NCBI RefSeq assembly: GCF_048569485.1
Contig: NC_134364.1
Coordinates: 127,467,408 to 127,531,407, forward strand
Source of the DNA: Anomaloglossus baeobatrachus
Lineage: Eukaryota; Chordata; Amphibia; Anura; Aromobatidae
Length of the DNA stretch: 64,000 bases
Reading direction: 5' to 3'
Shown here: piece by piece, positions 34,801 through 46,800 of the stretch
Layout: each line of letters opens with the position of its first letter
Position numbering within the stretch: position 1 is the stretch's first letter
Notes under the pieces: model-generated
The model's input: only the letters and a program-made list of their open reading frames with translations
Database searches by the model: none
Told to the model about the DNA's origin: nothing
Position numbers and translations under genes: made by a program

Positions 34801-37800
34801 TTGTACATAGGAGCAGTATTATAGTAGTTATATTCTTGTACATAGGGGCAGTATTATAGTAGTTATATTCTTGTACATAGGAGCAGTATTATAGTAGTTA
34901 TATTCTTGTACATAGGGGGCAGTATTATAGTAGTTATATTCTTGTACATAGGGGCAGTATTATAGTAGTTATATTCTTGTACATAGGGGGCAGTATTCTA
35001 GTAGTTATATTCTTGTACATAGGGGCAGTATTATAGTAGTTATATTCTTGTACATAGGAGCAGTATTATAGTAGTTATATTCTTGTACATAGGGGCAGTA
35101 TTATAGTAGTTATATTCTTGTACATAGGGGCAGTATTATAGTAGTTATATTCTTGTACATAGGGGGCAGTATTCTAGTAGTTATATTCTTGTACATAGGG
35201 TGCAGTATTATAGTAGTTATATTCTTGTACATAGGAGCAGTATTATAGTAGTTATATTCTTGTACATAGGGGCAGTATTATAGTAGTTATATTCTTGTAC
35301 ATAGGAGCAGTATTATAGTAGTTATATTCTTGTACATAGGGGCAGTATTATAGTAGTTATATTCTTGTATATAGGGGGCAGTATTATAGTAGTTATATTC
35401 TAGTACATAGGGGCAGTATTATAGTAGTTATATTCTTGTACATAGGAGCAGTATTATAGTAGTTATATTCTGGTACATAGGGGCAGTATTATAGTAGTTA
35501 TATTCTTGTACATAGGGGCAGTATTATAGTAGTTATATTCTTGTACATAGGGGCAGTATTATAGTAGTTATATTCCTGTACATAGGGGGCAGTATTATAG
35601 TAGTTATATTCTTGTACATAGGAGCAGTATTATAGTAGTTATATTCTTGTACATAGGGGCAGTATTATAGTAGTTATATTCTTGTACATAGGAGCAGTAT
35701 TATAGTAGTTATATTCTGGTACATAGGGGCAGTATTATAGTAATTGATTGTATACTGGAGATGAAATTTAGAGAACAACACAATTTCCTAAATGTTGCGG
35801 TCGTTGTGTCGTTCTATGTGATTATCTCCTCACATGAGGAAACTCGCAGGATTTTCCACTTATTTCATAAATTGAATTTATTGTAAAGCAAATAATAAAA
35901 ATGTAAATGAGATAAATGAAAAAGACACAGATCACAATTAGAGAACACTTTCAGATCCCTGCAGGTTATTGGTGTTAATCTGCACCTGGCGCTAATTTTC
36001 TTCATTATCTGACAATCCCTATGTAATTGGCAGCCTAACTTTCCAGTTTGCACTGACTTTGCTGTTCCAAAGTGACTAAAACCCTCCGGCAGCAGGTTGT
36101 GCAGATGAAGGCCAAAGGGGTGACCCTATCAGCCATAGCAAGAGGAGTTGGTTGTTCTAAGTCTGTGATTTCGAGAATATTGCTTTTTTACAACATCATA
36201 AACTCTTTCAAGTCCCCAAGAAGGCTGGTCGCCTTCGAAAGACAAATGCAAGAGAGGACGGGATAATGCGGAGAATCTCCATGGGTAATCGTCTCACACT
36301 GCAGCTGGAATTGCTCGGCAGTTCAGCACTGAACAGGATAAGGATCTGTCTCATCATACAGTGTCACGACGTGTAAGAGCATTTGGACTGAAAGCCCACT
36401 CTGCAGTGACCAAACCCCTCATTAGCATAAAGAATCACAAGGCTAGACTCACCTTTGGTGAGGAGCATGTTGTGTGGATAGAGGAGATGTCGTCCATAGG
36501 TCATTTTACTGATGAAAGCAAGTGCAATTTATTTGGCTCTGATGGGAAACATTATGTTCATCGACACATTGGGGAAAGACTGAACCCAAAGTGTGTTAAA
36601 AAGTCGGTGACAGGCGGTGGAGGAAGGGTCATGGTTTGGGGAATGTTTTCTGTGGCAGGAGTTGGACGTCTCATACATCTACATAGCAGAGTGAATGCAA
36701 GTGTGGATCAGAACCTTCTTCACAACATGAGGCTCCTTAATTGTGTTCATCACTCAATGAGCAGCAATTTTCATGCAGGACGATGCCCCCTGTCACACCG
36801 CAAAACGGGGAAAGCAGATCCTAGAAACAATGTAATGGCCACAGCCCAGAGGCCTGATCTAAACCCAAGAGAAAACCTCTGGAAAATCCTTGCTGACCAA
36901 GAAACCCACAATAGTCAAAGAACTGTGGAAGAGACTGGAAGAAGAGTGGAGCAAAATTCCCCCAGAGCCGTGTGAGAGACTAGTGATGTCCTGTGGTTTT
37001 ATCATGATAAACTTTGGATCTTCTGTAAAACCCTGTTCTAGTGGCAAGATGCTCCCCTTACCCTGCTCTAGTGGCATGGTGCCCCCCTTACCCTGCTCTA
37101 GTGGCATGGTGCTCCCCTTACCCTGTTCTAGTGGCATGGTGCCCCCCTTACCCTGCTCTAGTGGCACGGTGCACCCCTTACCCTGTTCTAGTGGCACGGT
37201 GCGCCCCTTACCCTGTTCTAGTGGCATGGTGCCCCCCTTACCCTGTTCTAGTGGCATGGTGTGCCCCTTACACTGTCCTAGTGGCATGGTGCTCCCCTTA
37301 CCCTGACCTAGTGGCATGGTGCTCCCCTTACCCTGACCTAGTGGCACGGTGCTCCCCTTACCCTGTTCTAGTGGCACGGTGCCCCCCTTACCCTGTTCTA
37401 GTGGCACGGTGCTCCCCTTACCCTGTCCTAGTGGCATGGTGTACCCCTTACCCTGCTCTAGTGGCATGGTGCACCCCTTACTCTGCTCTAGTGGCATGGT
37501 GCCCCCCTTACCCTGCTCTAGTGGCACGGTGCCCCCCTTACCCTGCTCTAGTGGCACGGTGCGCCCCTTACCCTGCTCTAGTGGCACGGTGCGCCCCTTA
37601 CCCTGCTCTAGTGGCACGGTGCACCCCTTACCCTGCTCTAGTGGCACGGTGCGCCCCTTACCCTGCTCTAGTGGCACGGTGGGCCCCTTACCCTGCTCTA
37701 GTGGCATGGTGCGCCCCTTACCCTGCTCTAGTGGCACGGTGCGCCCCTTACCCTGCTCTAGTGGCATGGTGCGCCCCTTACCCTGCTCTAGTGGCATGGT

Positions 37801-40800
37801 GCGCCCCTTACCCTGCTCTAGTGGCACGGTGCACCCCTTACCCTGCTCTAGTGGCACGGTGCGCCCCTTACCCTGTTCTAGTGGCACGGTGCTCCTTTTA
37901 CCCTGCTCTAGTGGCATGGTGCGCCCCTTACCCTGCTCTAGTGGCATGGTGCCCCCTTACCCTGTTCTAGTGGCATGGTGCCCCCTTACCCTGTTCTAGT
38001 GGCATGGTGCGCCCTTTACCCTGCTCTAGTGGCATGGTGCGCCCCTTACCCTGCTCTAGTGGCACGGTGCACCCCTTACCCTGCTCTAGTGGCACGGTGC
38101 GCCCCTTACCCTGTTCTAGTGGCATGGTGCTCCTTTTACCCTGCTCTAGTGGCACGGTGCGCCCCTTACCCTGTTCTAGTGGCATGGTACACCCCTTACC
38201 CTGTTCTAGTGGCATGGTGCTCCTTTTACCCTGCTCTAGTGGCACGGTGCACCCCTTACCCTGTTCTAGTGGCACGGTGCACCCCTTACCCTGTTCTAGT
38301 GGCACGGTGCTCCTTTTACCCTGCTCTAGTGGCATGGTGCCCCCTTACCCTGTTCTAGTGGCATGGTGCCCCCTTACCCTGTTCTAGTGGCATGGTGCAC
38401 CCCTTACCCTGCTCTAGTGGCACGGTGCACCCCTTACCCTGCTCTAGTGGCACTGTGCGCCCCTTACCCTGTTCTAGTGGCACGGTGCACCCCTTACCCT
38501 GTTCTAGTGGCACGGTGCTCCTTTTACCCTGCTCTAGTGGCATGGTGCCCCCTTACCCTGCTCTAGTGGCATGGTGCCCCCTTACCCTGCTCTAGTGGCA
38601 TGGTGCACCCCTTACCCTGCTCTAGTGGCACGGTGCACCCCTTACCCTGCTCTAGTGGCACGGTGCTCCTTTTACCCTGCTCTAGTGGCACGGTGCGCCC
38701 CTTACCCTGTTCTAGTGGCATGGTGCACCCCTTACCCTGTTCTAGTGGCACGGTGCTCCTTTTACCCTGTTCTAGTGGCACGGTGCGCCCCTTACCCTGT
38801 TCTAGTGGCACGGTGCGCCCCTTACCCTGTTCTAGTGGCATGGTGCACCCCTTACCCTGCTCTAGTGGCACGGTGCTCCTTTTACCCTGCTCTAGTGGCA
38901 CGGTGCGCCCCTTACCCTGTTCTAGTGGCATGGTGCACCCCTTACCCTGTTCTAGTGGCACGGTGCTCCTTTTACCCTGCTCTAGTGGCATGGTGCGCCC
39001 CTTACCCTGCTCTAGTGGCACGGTGCGCCCCTTACCCTGCTCTAGTGGCATGGTGCACCCCTTACCCTGTTCTAGTGGTATGGTGCACCCCTTACCCTGC
39101 TCTAGTGGCATGGTGCACCCCTTACCCTGTCCTAGTGGCATGGTGCGCCCCTTACCCTGCTCTAGTGGCATGATGCACCCCTTATCCTGTCCTAGTGGCA
39201 CGGTGCACCCCTTATCCTGTCCTAGTGGCATGGTGCGCCCCTTACCCTGCTCTAGTGGCATGATGCACCCCTTATCCTGTTCTAGTGGCATGGTGCACCC
39301 CTTATCCTGTCCTAGTGGCATGGTGCGCCCCTTACCCTGCTCTAGTGGCATGATGCACCCCTTATCCTGTCCTAGTGGCACGGTGCACCCCTTACCCTGC
39401 TCTAGTGGCATAGTGCGCCCCTTATCCTGCTCTAGTGGTATGGTGCGCCCCTTACCCTGTTCTAGTGGCATGGTGCGCCCCTTACCCTGCTCTAGTGGCA
39501 TGGTGCTCCCCTTACCCTGTTCTAGTGGCACGGTGCTCCCCTTACCCCGTTCTAGTGGCATGGTGCTCCCCTTACCCTGTTCTAGTGGCATGGTGCGCTC
39601 CTTACCCTGCTCTAGTGGCATGGTGCGCCCCTTACCCTGCTCTAGTGGCATGGTGCGCCCCTTACCCTGTTCTAGTGGCATGGTGTACCCCTTACCCTGC
39701 TCTAGTGGCACGGTGCTCCCCTTACCCTGTTCTGGTGGCATGGTGCTCCCCTTACCCTGTTCTAGTGGTATGGTGCGCCCCTTACCCTGTTCTAGTGGCA
39801 TGGTGCGCCCCTTACCCTGCTCTAGTGGCACGGTGCTCCCCTTACCCTGCTCTAGTGGTATGGTGCGCCCCTTACCCTGCTCTAGTGGCATGGTGCTCCC
39901 CTTACCCTGTCCTAGTGGCATGGTGCTCCCCTTACCCTGCTCTAGTGGCATGGTGCGCCCCTTACCCTGCTCTAGTGGCACAGTGCACCCCTTACCCTGC
40001 TCTAGTGGCATGGTGCTCCCCTTACCCTGCTCTAGTGGCATGGTGCTCCCCTTACCCTGTTCTAGTGGCATGGTACTCCCCTTACCCTGCTCTAGTGGCA
40101 TGGTGCTCCCCTTACCCTGCTCTAGTGGCACGGTGCGCCCCTTACCCTGTTCTAGTGGCATGGCGCGCCCCTTACCCTGCTCTAGTGGCACGGTGCTCCC
40201 CTTAACCTGCTCTAGTGGTATGGTGCGCCCCTTACCCTGCTCTAGTGGTATGGTGCACCCCTTACCCTGCTCTAGTGGTATGGTGCGCCCCTTACCCTGC
40301 TCTAGTGGCATGGTGCTCCCCTTACCCTGTCCTAGTGGCATGGTGCTCCCCTTACCCTGTCCTAGTGGCATGGTGCGCCCCTTACCCTGTTCTAGTGGCA
40401 CGGTGCACCCCTTACCCTGCTCTAGTGGCATAGTGCGCCCCTTACCCTGTTCTAGTGGCACGGTGCACCCCTTACCCTGCTCTAGTGGCATAGTGCGCCC
40501 CTTATCCTTTCCTAGTGGCATGGTGCACCCCTTACCCTGCTCTAGTGGCATGGTGCGCCCCTTATCCTGTCCTAGTGGCATGGTGCGCCCCTTATCCTGT
40601 CCTAGTGGCATGGTGCGCCCCTTATCCTGTCCTAGTGGCATGGTGCGCCCCTTATCCTGTCCTAGTGGCATGGTGCGCCCCTTATCCTTTCCTAGTGGCA
40701 TGATGCACCCCTTATCCTGTCCTAGTGGCACGGTGCGCCCCTTACCCTGCTCTAGTGGCATGGTGCTCCCCTTACCCTGCTCTAGTGGCACGGTGCGCCC

Positions 40801-43800
40801 CTTACCCTGTTCTAGTGGCATGGTGCACCCCTTATCCTGTCCTAGTGGCACGGTGCACCCCTTACCCTGCTCTATTGGCATAGTGCGCCCCTTATCCTGT
40901 CCTAGTGGCATGGTGCCCCCTTACCCTGCTCTAGTGGCATGGTGCGCCCCTTATCCTGTCCTAGTGGCATAGTGCGCCCCTTATCCTGTCCTAGTGGCAT
41001 GGTGCACCCCTTATCCTGTCCTAGTGGCACGGTGCGCCCCTTACCCTGCTCTAGTGGCATGGTGCGCCCCTTATCCTGTCCTAGTGGCATAGTGCGCCCC
41101 TTATCCTGTCCTAGTGGCATAGTGCGCCCCTTATCCTGTCCTAGTGGCATGGTGCTCCCCTTACCCTGCTCTAGTGGCATGGTGCGCCCCTTATCCTGTC
41201 CTAGTGGCATGGTGCGCCCCTTACCCTGCTCTAGTGGCATGGTGCGCCCCTTATCCTGTCCTAGTGGCATAGTGCGCCCCTTACCCTGCTCTAGTGGCAT
41301 GGTGCGCCCCTTATCCTGTCCTAGTGGCATGGTGCGCCCCTTATCCTGTCCTAGTGGCATGGTGCGCCCCTTATCCTGTCCTAGTGGCATGGTGCGCCCC
41401 TTATCCTGTCCTAGTGGCATGGTGCGCCCCTTATCCTTTCCTAGTGGCATGATGCACCCCTTATCCTGTCCTAGTGGCACGGTGCGCCCCTTACCCTGCT
41501 CTAGTGGCATGGTGCTCCCCTTACCCTGCTCTAGTGGCACGGTGCGCCCCTTACCCTGTTCTAGTGGCATGGTGCACCCCTTATCCTGTCCTAGTGGCAC
41601 GGTGCACCCCTTACCCTGCTCTATTGGCATAGTGCGCCCCTTATCCTGTCCTAGTGGCATGGTGCCCCCTTACCCTGCTCTAGTGGCATGGTGCGCCCCT
41701 TATCCTGTCCTAGTGGCATGGTGCGCCCCTTATCCTGTCCTAGTGGCATGGTGCGCCCCTTATCCTGTCCTAGTGGCATGGTGCGCCCCTTATCCTGTCC
41801 TAGTGGCATGGTGCGCCCCTTATCCTGTCCTAGTGGCATGGTGCGCCCCTTATCCTGTCCTAGTGGCATGGTGCGCCCCTTATCCTGTCCTAGTGGCATG
41901 GTGCGCCCCTTATCCTGTCCTAGTGGCATAGTGCGCCCCTTATCCTGTCCTAGTGGCATAGTGCGCCCCTTATCCTGTCCTAGTGGCGTGGTGCACCCCT
42001 TACCCTGCTCTAGTGGCGTGGTGCGCCCCTTACCCTGCTCTAGTGGCACGGTGCGCCCCTTACCCTGCTCTAGTGGCATGGTGCCCCCCTTACCCTGCTC
42101 TAGTGGCATGGTGCGCCCCTTATCCTGTCCTAGTGGCATGGTGCGCCCCTTATCCTGTCCTAGTGGCATGGTGCACCCCTTATCCTGTCCTAGTGGCACG
42201 GTGCGCCCCTTACCCTGCTCTAGTGGCATGGTGCGCCCCTTATCCTGTCCTAGTGGCATAGTGCGCCCCTTATCCTGTCCTAGTGGCATAGTGCGCCCCT
42301 TATCCTGTCCTAGTGGCATGGTGCTCCCCTTACCCTGCTCTAGTGGCATGGTGCGCCCCTTATCCTGTCCTAGTGGCATGGTGCGCCCCTTATCCTGTCC
42401 TAGTGGCATAGTGCGCCCCTTATCCTGTCCTAGTGGCATAGTGCGCCCCTTATCCTGTCCTAGTGGCATAGTGCGCCCCTTATCCTGTCCTAGTGGCATA
42501 GTGCGCCCCTTATCCTGTCCTAGTGGCATAGTGCGCCCCTTATCCTGTCCTAGTGGCATAGTGCGCCCCTTATCCTGTCCTAGTGGCATAGTGCGCCCCT
42601 TATCCTGTCCTAGTGGCATAGTGCGCCCCTTACATAAATCCTTTATATGTTCATCAATGGAGATGACATTATTCCTGAAATAAAAGCAACTGATTGTACA
42701 TTGTTGTGTAGTGCTCATCTCCAGTGTATAGAGTTATTTCTATATCAGGTATTAATGTTTTCTGCTCCAATTATCAAGATTTAGTTTATAATTCTATCTT
42801 TTTACCTTTGCTCCGGTTGTAAGGCTACATGCGCACGTGTGCGCTCTGCACCGCACCTAAAAGGTGCGCTTCAGAGAGCAGCTGAAAAGCTCCGTTCTGA
42901 AGCGCATGGTGCCGGCAGAGAACGTGCGCTCTGCATGCAGCTCCTGCCATAGACAGAGCAGGGGCTGCCGGCAAAGCGCACGGAAGAAGTGACATGTCAC
43001 TTCTTAGAACGCGCGCTCCAGGCAGCAGCCGACGCGCTGCGCTCTAAGACGCCACGTGCGCACAGCCCCTGCACAATCTACATAGACTGTGCAGGGGACG
43101 CAGGACGCATGCAGTTACGCTGCGCTGCAGAACGCAGCGTAACTGCATGAATTACGCACACGTGCGCACATAGCCTAACAGTGTTTTAGTTTTTACACTT
43201 TTAGATAACTTTATCCATCTGGAATCCCCCTTGGATACAACACAGAGCTGCTGCCAGGAGACGGTGAATCAGAAACACGTGTGCTGTACATGAGTGAAAA
43301 CCGCGTGTAACATACAATGCGTGACGTGTATGTGAGATACAGCATGTTTAGCACAGCGTATCTAACATGTGGCGTGCGTAGTATGCGGCGTGCACACCAT
43401 GTGGCGTATCTAAAATGCGGCGTGCGTAACATGCGGCGTGCGAAACATGCGTCGTGCGTAACATGCGGCGTGCGTGTGAAACCTCCAAATATAAAAGTAC
43501 AGGCGAACCTTTGTAGGTGTAAACTTGTCTGCAATTGCCCAAAAAACGAGCAAAACGCTGATCCATCGGGTGATGTATATTATATGTGAGAACAAAGCTG
43601 ATGGTTCTCGGCAGCACAGTGACGCAGATTTACCAGTCACACATTTGGGCCCCACTTTGTCTCTGTATCTCGGGCCAGTTTTTGGTCTAATATTTGCAGA
43701 GATCGGTTGCATACCATTATATTGTACTCATTAGTCAGACAGGTTGGGGCAGATATAACACTATAAAACTGCTTCACCTCCGGATAAATCTAGGAGGTGC

Positions 43801-46800
43801 CATGTGTCCGCTGTGAGCCGCACCTATCAGGTGTGGTATGTGGTGGGTCCTCACAGAGGATGGCGTACAGGCCGGGCTGTGGGAGGCTCAGGAGTGGGTT
43901 TTACTGAGACAGGGTTCAATAGGATTATGTGAATGCATGGTAAGAGGGCTATGAATTGTAGGATTGCAGTGGTAAAGGGAGGTATGAATTGGAGGACTGC
44001 AGTGGTAAAGGGAGGTATGAATTGGAGGACTGCAGTGGTAAAGGGGGGTATGAATTGCAGGACTGCAGTGGTAAAGGGGGGGTATGAATAGCAGGATTGC
44101 AGTGGTAAAGGGGGGACGGTATGAATAGCAGTATTGCAGTGGTAAAGGGGGTTATGAAATGCAGTATTGCAGTGGTAAAGGGGGTTATGAAATGCAGTAT
44201 TGCAGTGGTAAAGGGGGTTATGAAATGCAGGATTGCAGTGGTAAAGGGGGGGGTATGAATTGCAGGATTTCAGTGGTAAAGGGGGGTATGAATTGCAGTG
44301 GTAAAGGGGGGTATGAATTGCAGGATTGCAGTGGTAAAGGGGGGTATGAATAGCAGGATTGCAGTGGTAAAGGGGGGTATGAATAGCAGGATTGCAGTGG
44401 TAAAGGGGGGTATGAATAGCAGGATTGCAGTGGTAAAGGGGGGTATGAATAGCAGGATTGCAGTGTAAGGGGGCTATGAATAGCAGGATTGCAGTGGTAA
44501 AGGGGGGTATGAATAGCAGGATTGCAGTGGTAAAGGGGGGTATGAATAGCAGGATTGCAGTGGTAAAGGGGGTATGAATAGCAGGATTGCAGTGGTAAAG
44601 GGGGGTATGAATTGCAGGATTGCAGTGGTAAAGGGGGGTATGAATTGGAGGATTGCAGTGGTAAAGGGGGTTATGAATAGCAGGATTGCAGTGGTAAAGG
44701 GGGGTATGAATTGGAGGATTGCAGTGGTAAAGGGGGGGTATGAATAGCAGGATTGCAGTGGTAAAGGGGGGTATGAATTGCAGGATTGCAGTGGTAAAGG
44801 GGGGTATGAATTGCAGGATTGCAGTGGTAAAGGGGGTATGAATTGGAGGATTGCAGTGGTAAAGGGGGGTATGAATAGCAGGATTGCAGTGGTAAAGGGG
44901 GGTATGAATTGGAGGATTGCAGTGGTAAAGGGGGGTATGAATTGCAGGATTGCAGTGGTAAAGGGGGGTATGAATTGGAGGATTGCAGTGGTAAAGGGGG
45001 TATGAATAGCAGGATTGCAGTGGTGCAAGGGGAACGGTATGAATAGCAGGATTGCAGTGGTAAAGGGGGGTATGAATTGCAGAATTGCAGTGGTAACGGG
45101 GGGGGGTATGAATTGCAGGATTGCTGTGGTACAGGGGGACGGTATGAATAGCAGGATTGCAGTGGTGCAGGGAGGACGGTATGAATAGCAGGATTGCAGT
45201 GGTAAAGGCGGGTATGAATAGCAGGATTGCAGTGGTAAAGGGGGTATGAATAGCAGGATTGCAGTGGTGCAAGGGGGACGGTATGAATAGCAGGATTGCA
45301 GTGGTAAAGGGGGGTATGAATTGCAGAATTGCAGTGGTAACGGGGGGGGGGGGGGTATGAATTGCAGGATTGCAGTGGTGCAGGGAGGACGGTATGAATA
45401 GCAGGATTGCAGTGGTGCAGGGAGGACGGTATGAATAGCAGGATTGCAGTGGTAAAGGCGGGTATGAATAGCAGGATTGCAGTGGTAAAGGCGGGTATGA
45501 ATTGCAGGATTGCAGTGGTAAAGGGGGGTATGAATAGCAGGATTGCAGTGGTAAAGGGGGGAATGAATTGCAGGATTGCAGTGGTAACGGGGGGGGGGGT
45601 ATGAATAGCAGGATTGCAGTGGTAAAGGGGGGTATGAATTGCAGGATTGCAGTGGTAAAGGGGGGTATGAATTGCAGGATTGCAGTGGTGCAGGGAGGAC
45701 GGTATGAATAGCAGGATTGCAGTGGTGCAGGGAGGACGGTATGAATAGCAGGATTGCAGTGGTAAAGGGGGGGTATGAATTGCAGGATTGCAGTGGTAAC
45801 GGGGGGGGGGGGGGGGGTATGAATAGCAGGATTGCAGTGGTAAAGGGGGGGTATGAATAGCAGGATTGCAGTGGTAAAGGGGGGTATGAATAGCAGGATT
45901 GCAGTGGTAAAGGGGGGTATGAATTGCAGGATTGCAGTGGTAACGGGGGGGGGGTATGAATAGCAGGATTGCAGTGGTAAAGGGGGGGTATGAATTGCAG
46001 GATTGCAGTGGTAACGGGGGGGGGTATGAATAGCAGGATTGCAGTGGTAAAGGGGGGGGGTATGAATTGCAGGATTGCAGTGGTAACGGGGGGGGGGGGG
46101 TAAGAATAGCAGGATTGCAGTGGTAAAGGGGGGTATGAATTGCAGGATTGCAGTGGTAACGGGGGGGGGGTATGAATAGCAGGATTGCAGTGGTAAAGGG
46201 GGGGTATGAATTGCAGTATTGCAGTGGTAACGTGGGGGGTATGAATAGCAGGATTGCAGTGGTAAAGGGAGGGTATGAATAGCAGGATTGCAGTGGTAAA
46301 GGGGGGGTATGAATTGCAGGATTGCAGTGGTAACGGGGGGGGGTATGAATTGCAGGATTGCAGTGGTGAAGGGGGGGTATGAATAGCAGATTGCATTACC
46401 CGCTGCCAGCCAGTAGGTGGAGTAACGTGGGCTCCTGTACAGAGTATATGGAATCCTACCTATCGACACTAAACGGATGGATTCAGGGCAATAAACAGTT
46501 AATCGCTGAGACTCTCAGTCCTGATTCCTGCCTCTGAGGTAGAAGTTGCTGGACCAGTTTTTCCAGCAGTGATCACAGACACAAAAGATTTCCATGAATG
46601 GCCACAGCTAAAACATTGGGCCATCATTGTGTGACTTCAGTAGGGGGTCATCTTGTGTCCCCCTTCCATTATATCCCATCATAGGTATTGAGCTGCAGTA
46701 CCAGATACAGCCTATGGCAAGGCGTGGCGCTATTTTAGGAGGAAAGTAGCTGTCTTTCAAATTCTAAATAATCCTTCAAGAATACTTGAGAATCAGTCTG

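Larger units (their letters stand above)
35753..42726 (+). mobile_element. Tc1-family transposon swollen by an internal minisatellite
   Basis: The left end (TACTGGAGATGAAATTTAG) and right end (ATCTCCAGTGTA) are inverted copies next to TA dinucleotides; TGATTGTA and ACAACA blocks also pair. The transposase remnant occupies 36072-37020, then 5.6 kb of 30-bp repeats separate it from the right terminal 95 bp. Without the array the copy is about 1.4 kb, normal for Tc1. Confidence 0.88.

Noticed and set aside
36859-42718. Long frames of PLEQGKGRTM or SSGMVRPLPC repeats on both strands
   Set aside because: The 30-bp unit is stop-free in several frames on both strands; the frames shift at 29-bp units and sit inside a dead Tc1 element.
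43851-46469. 872-codon minus-strand frame (YHCNPAIHTP repeats)
   Set aside because: By-product of the G-run minisatellite; its phase depends on homopolymer lengths that change from unit to unit.
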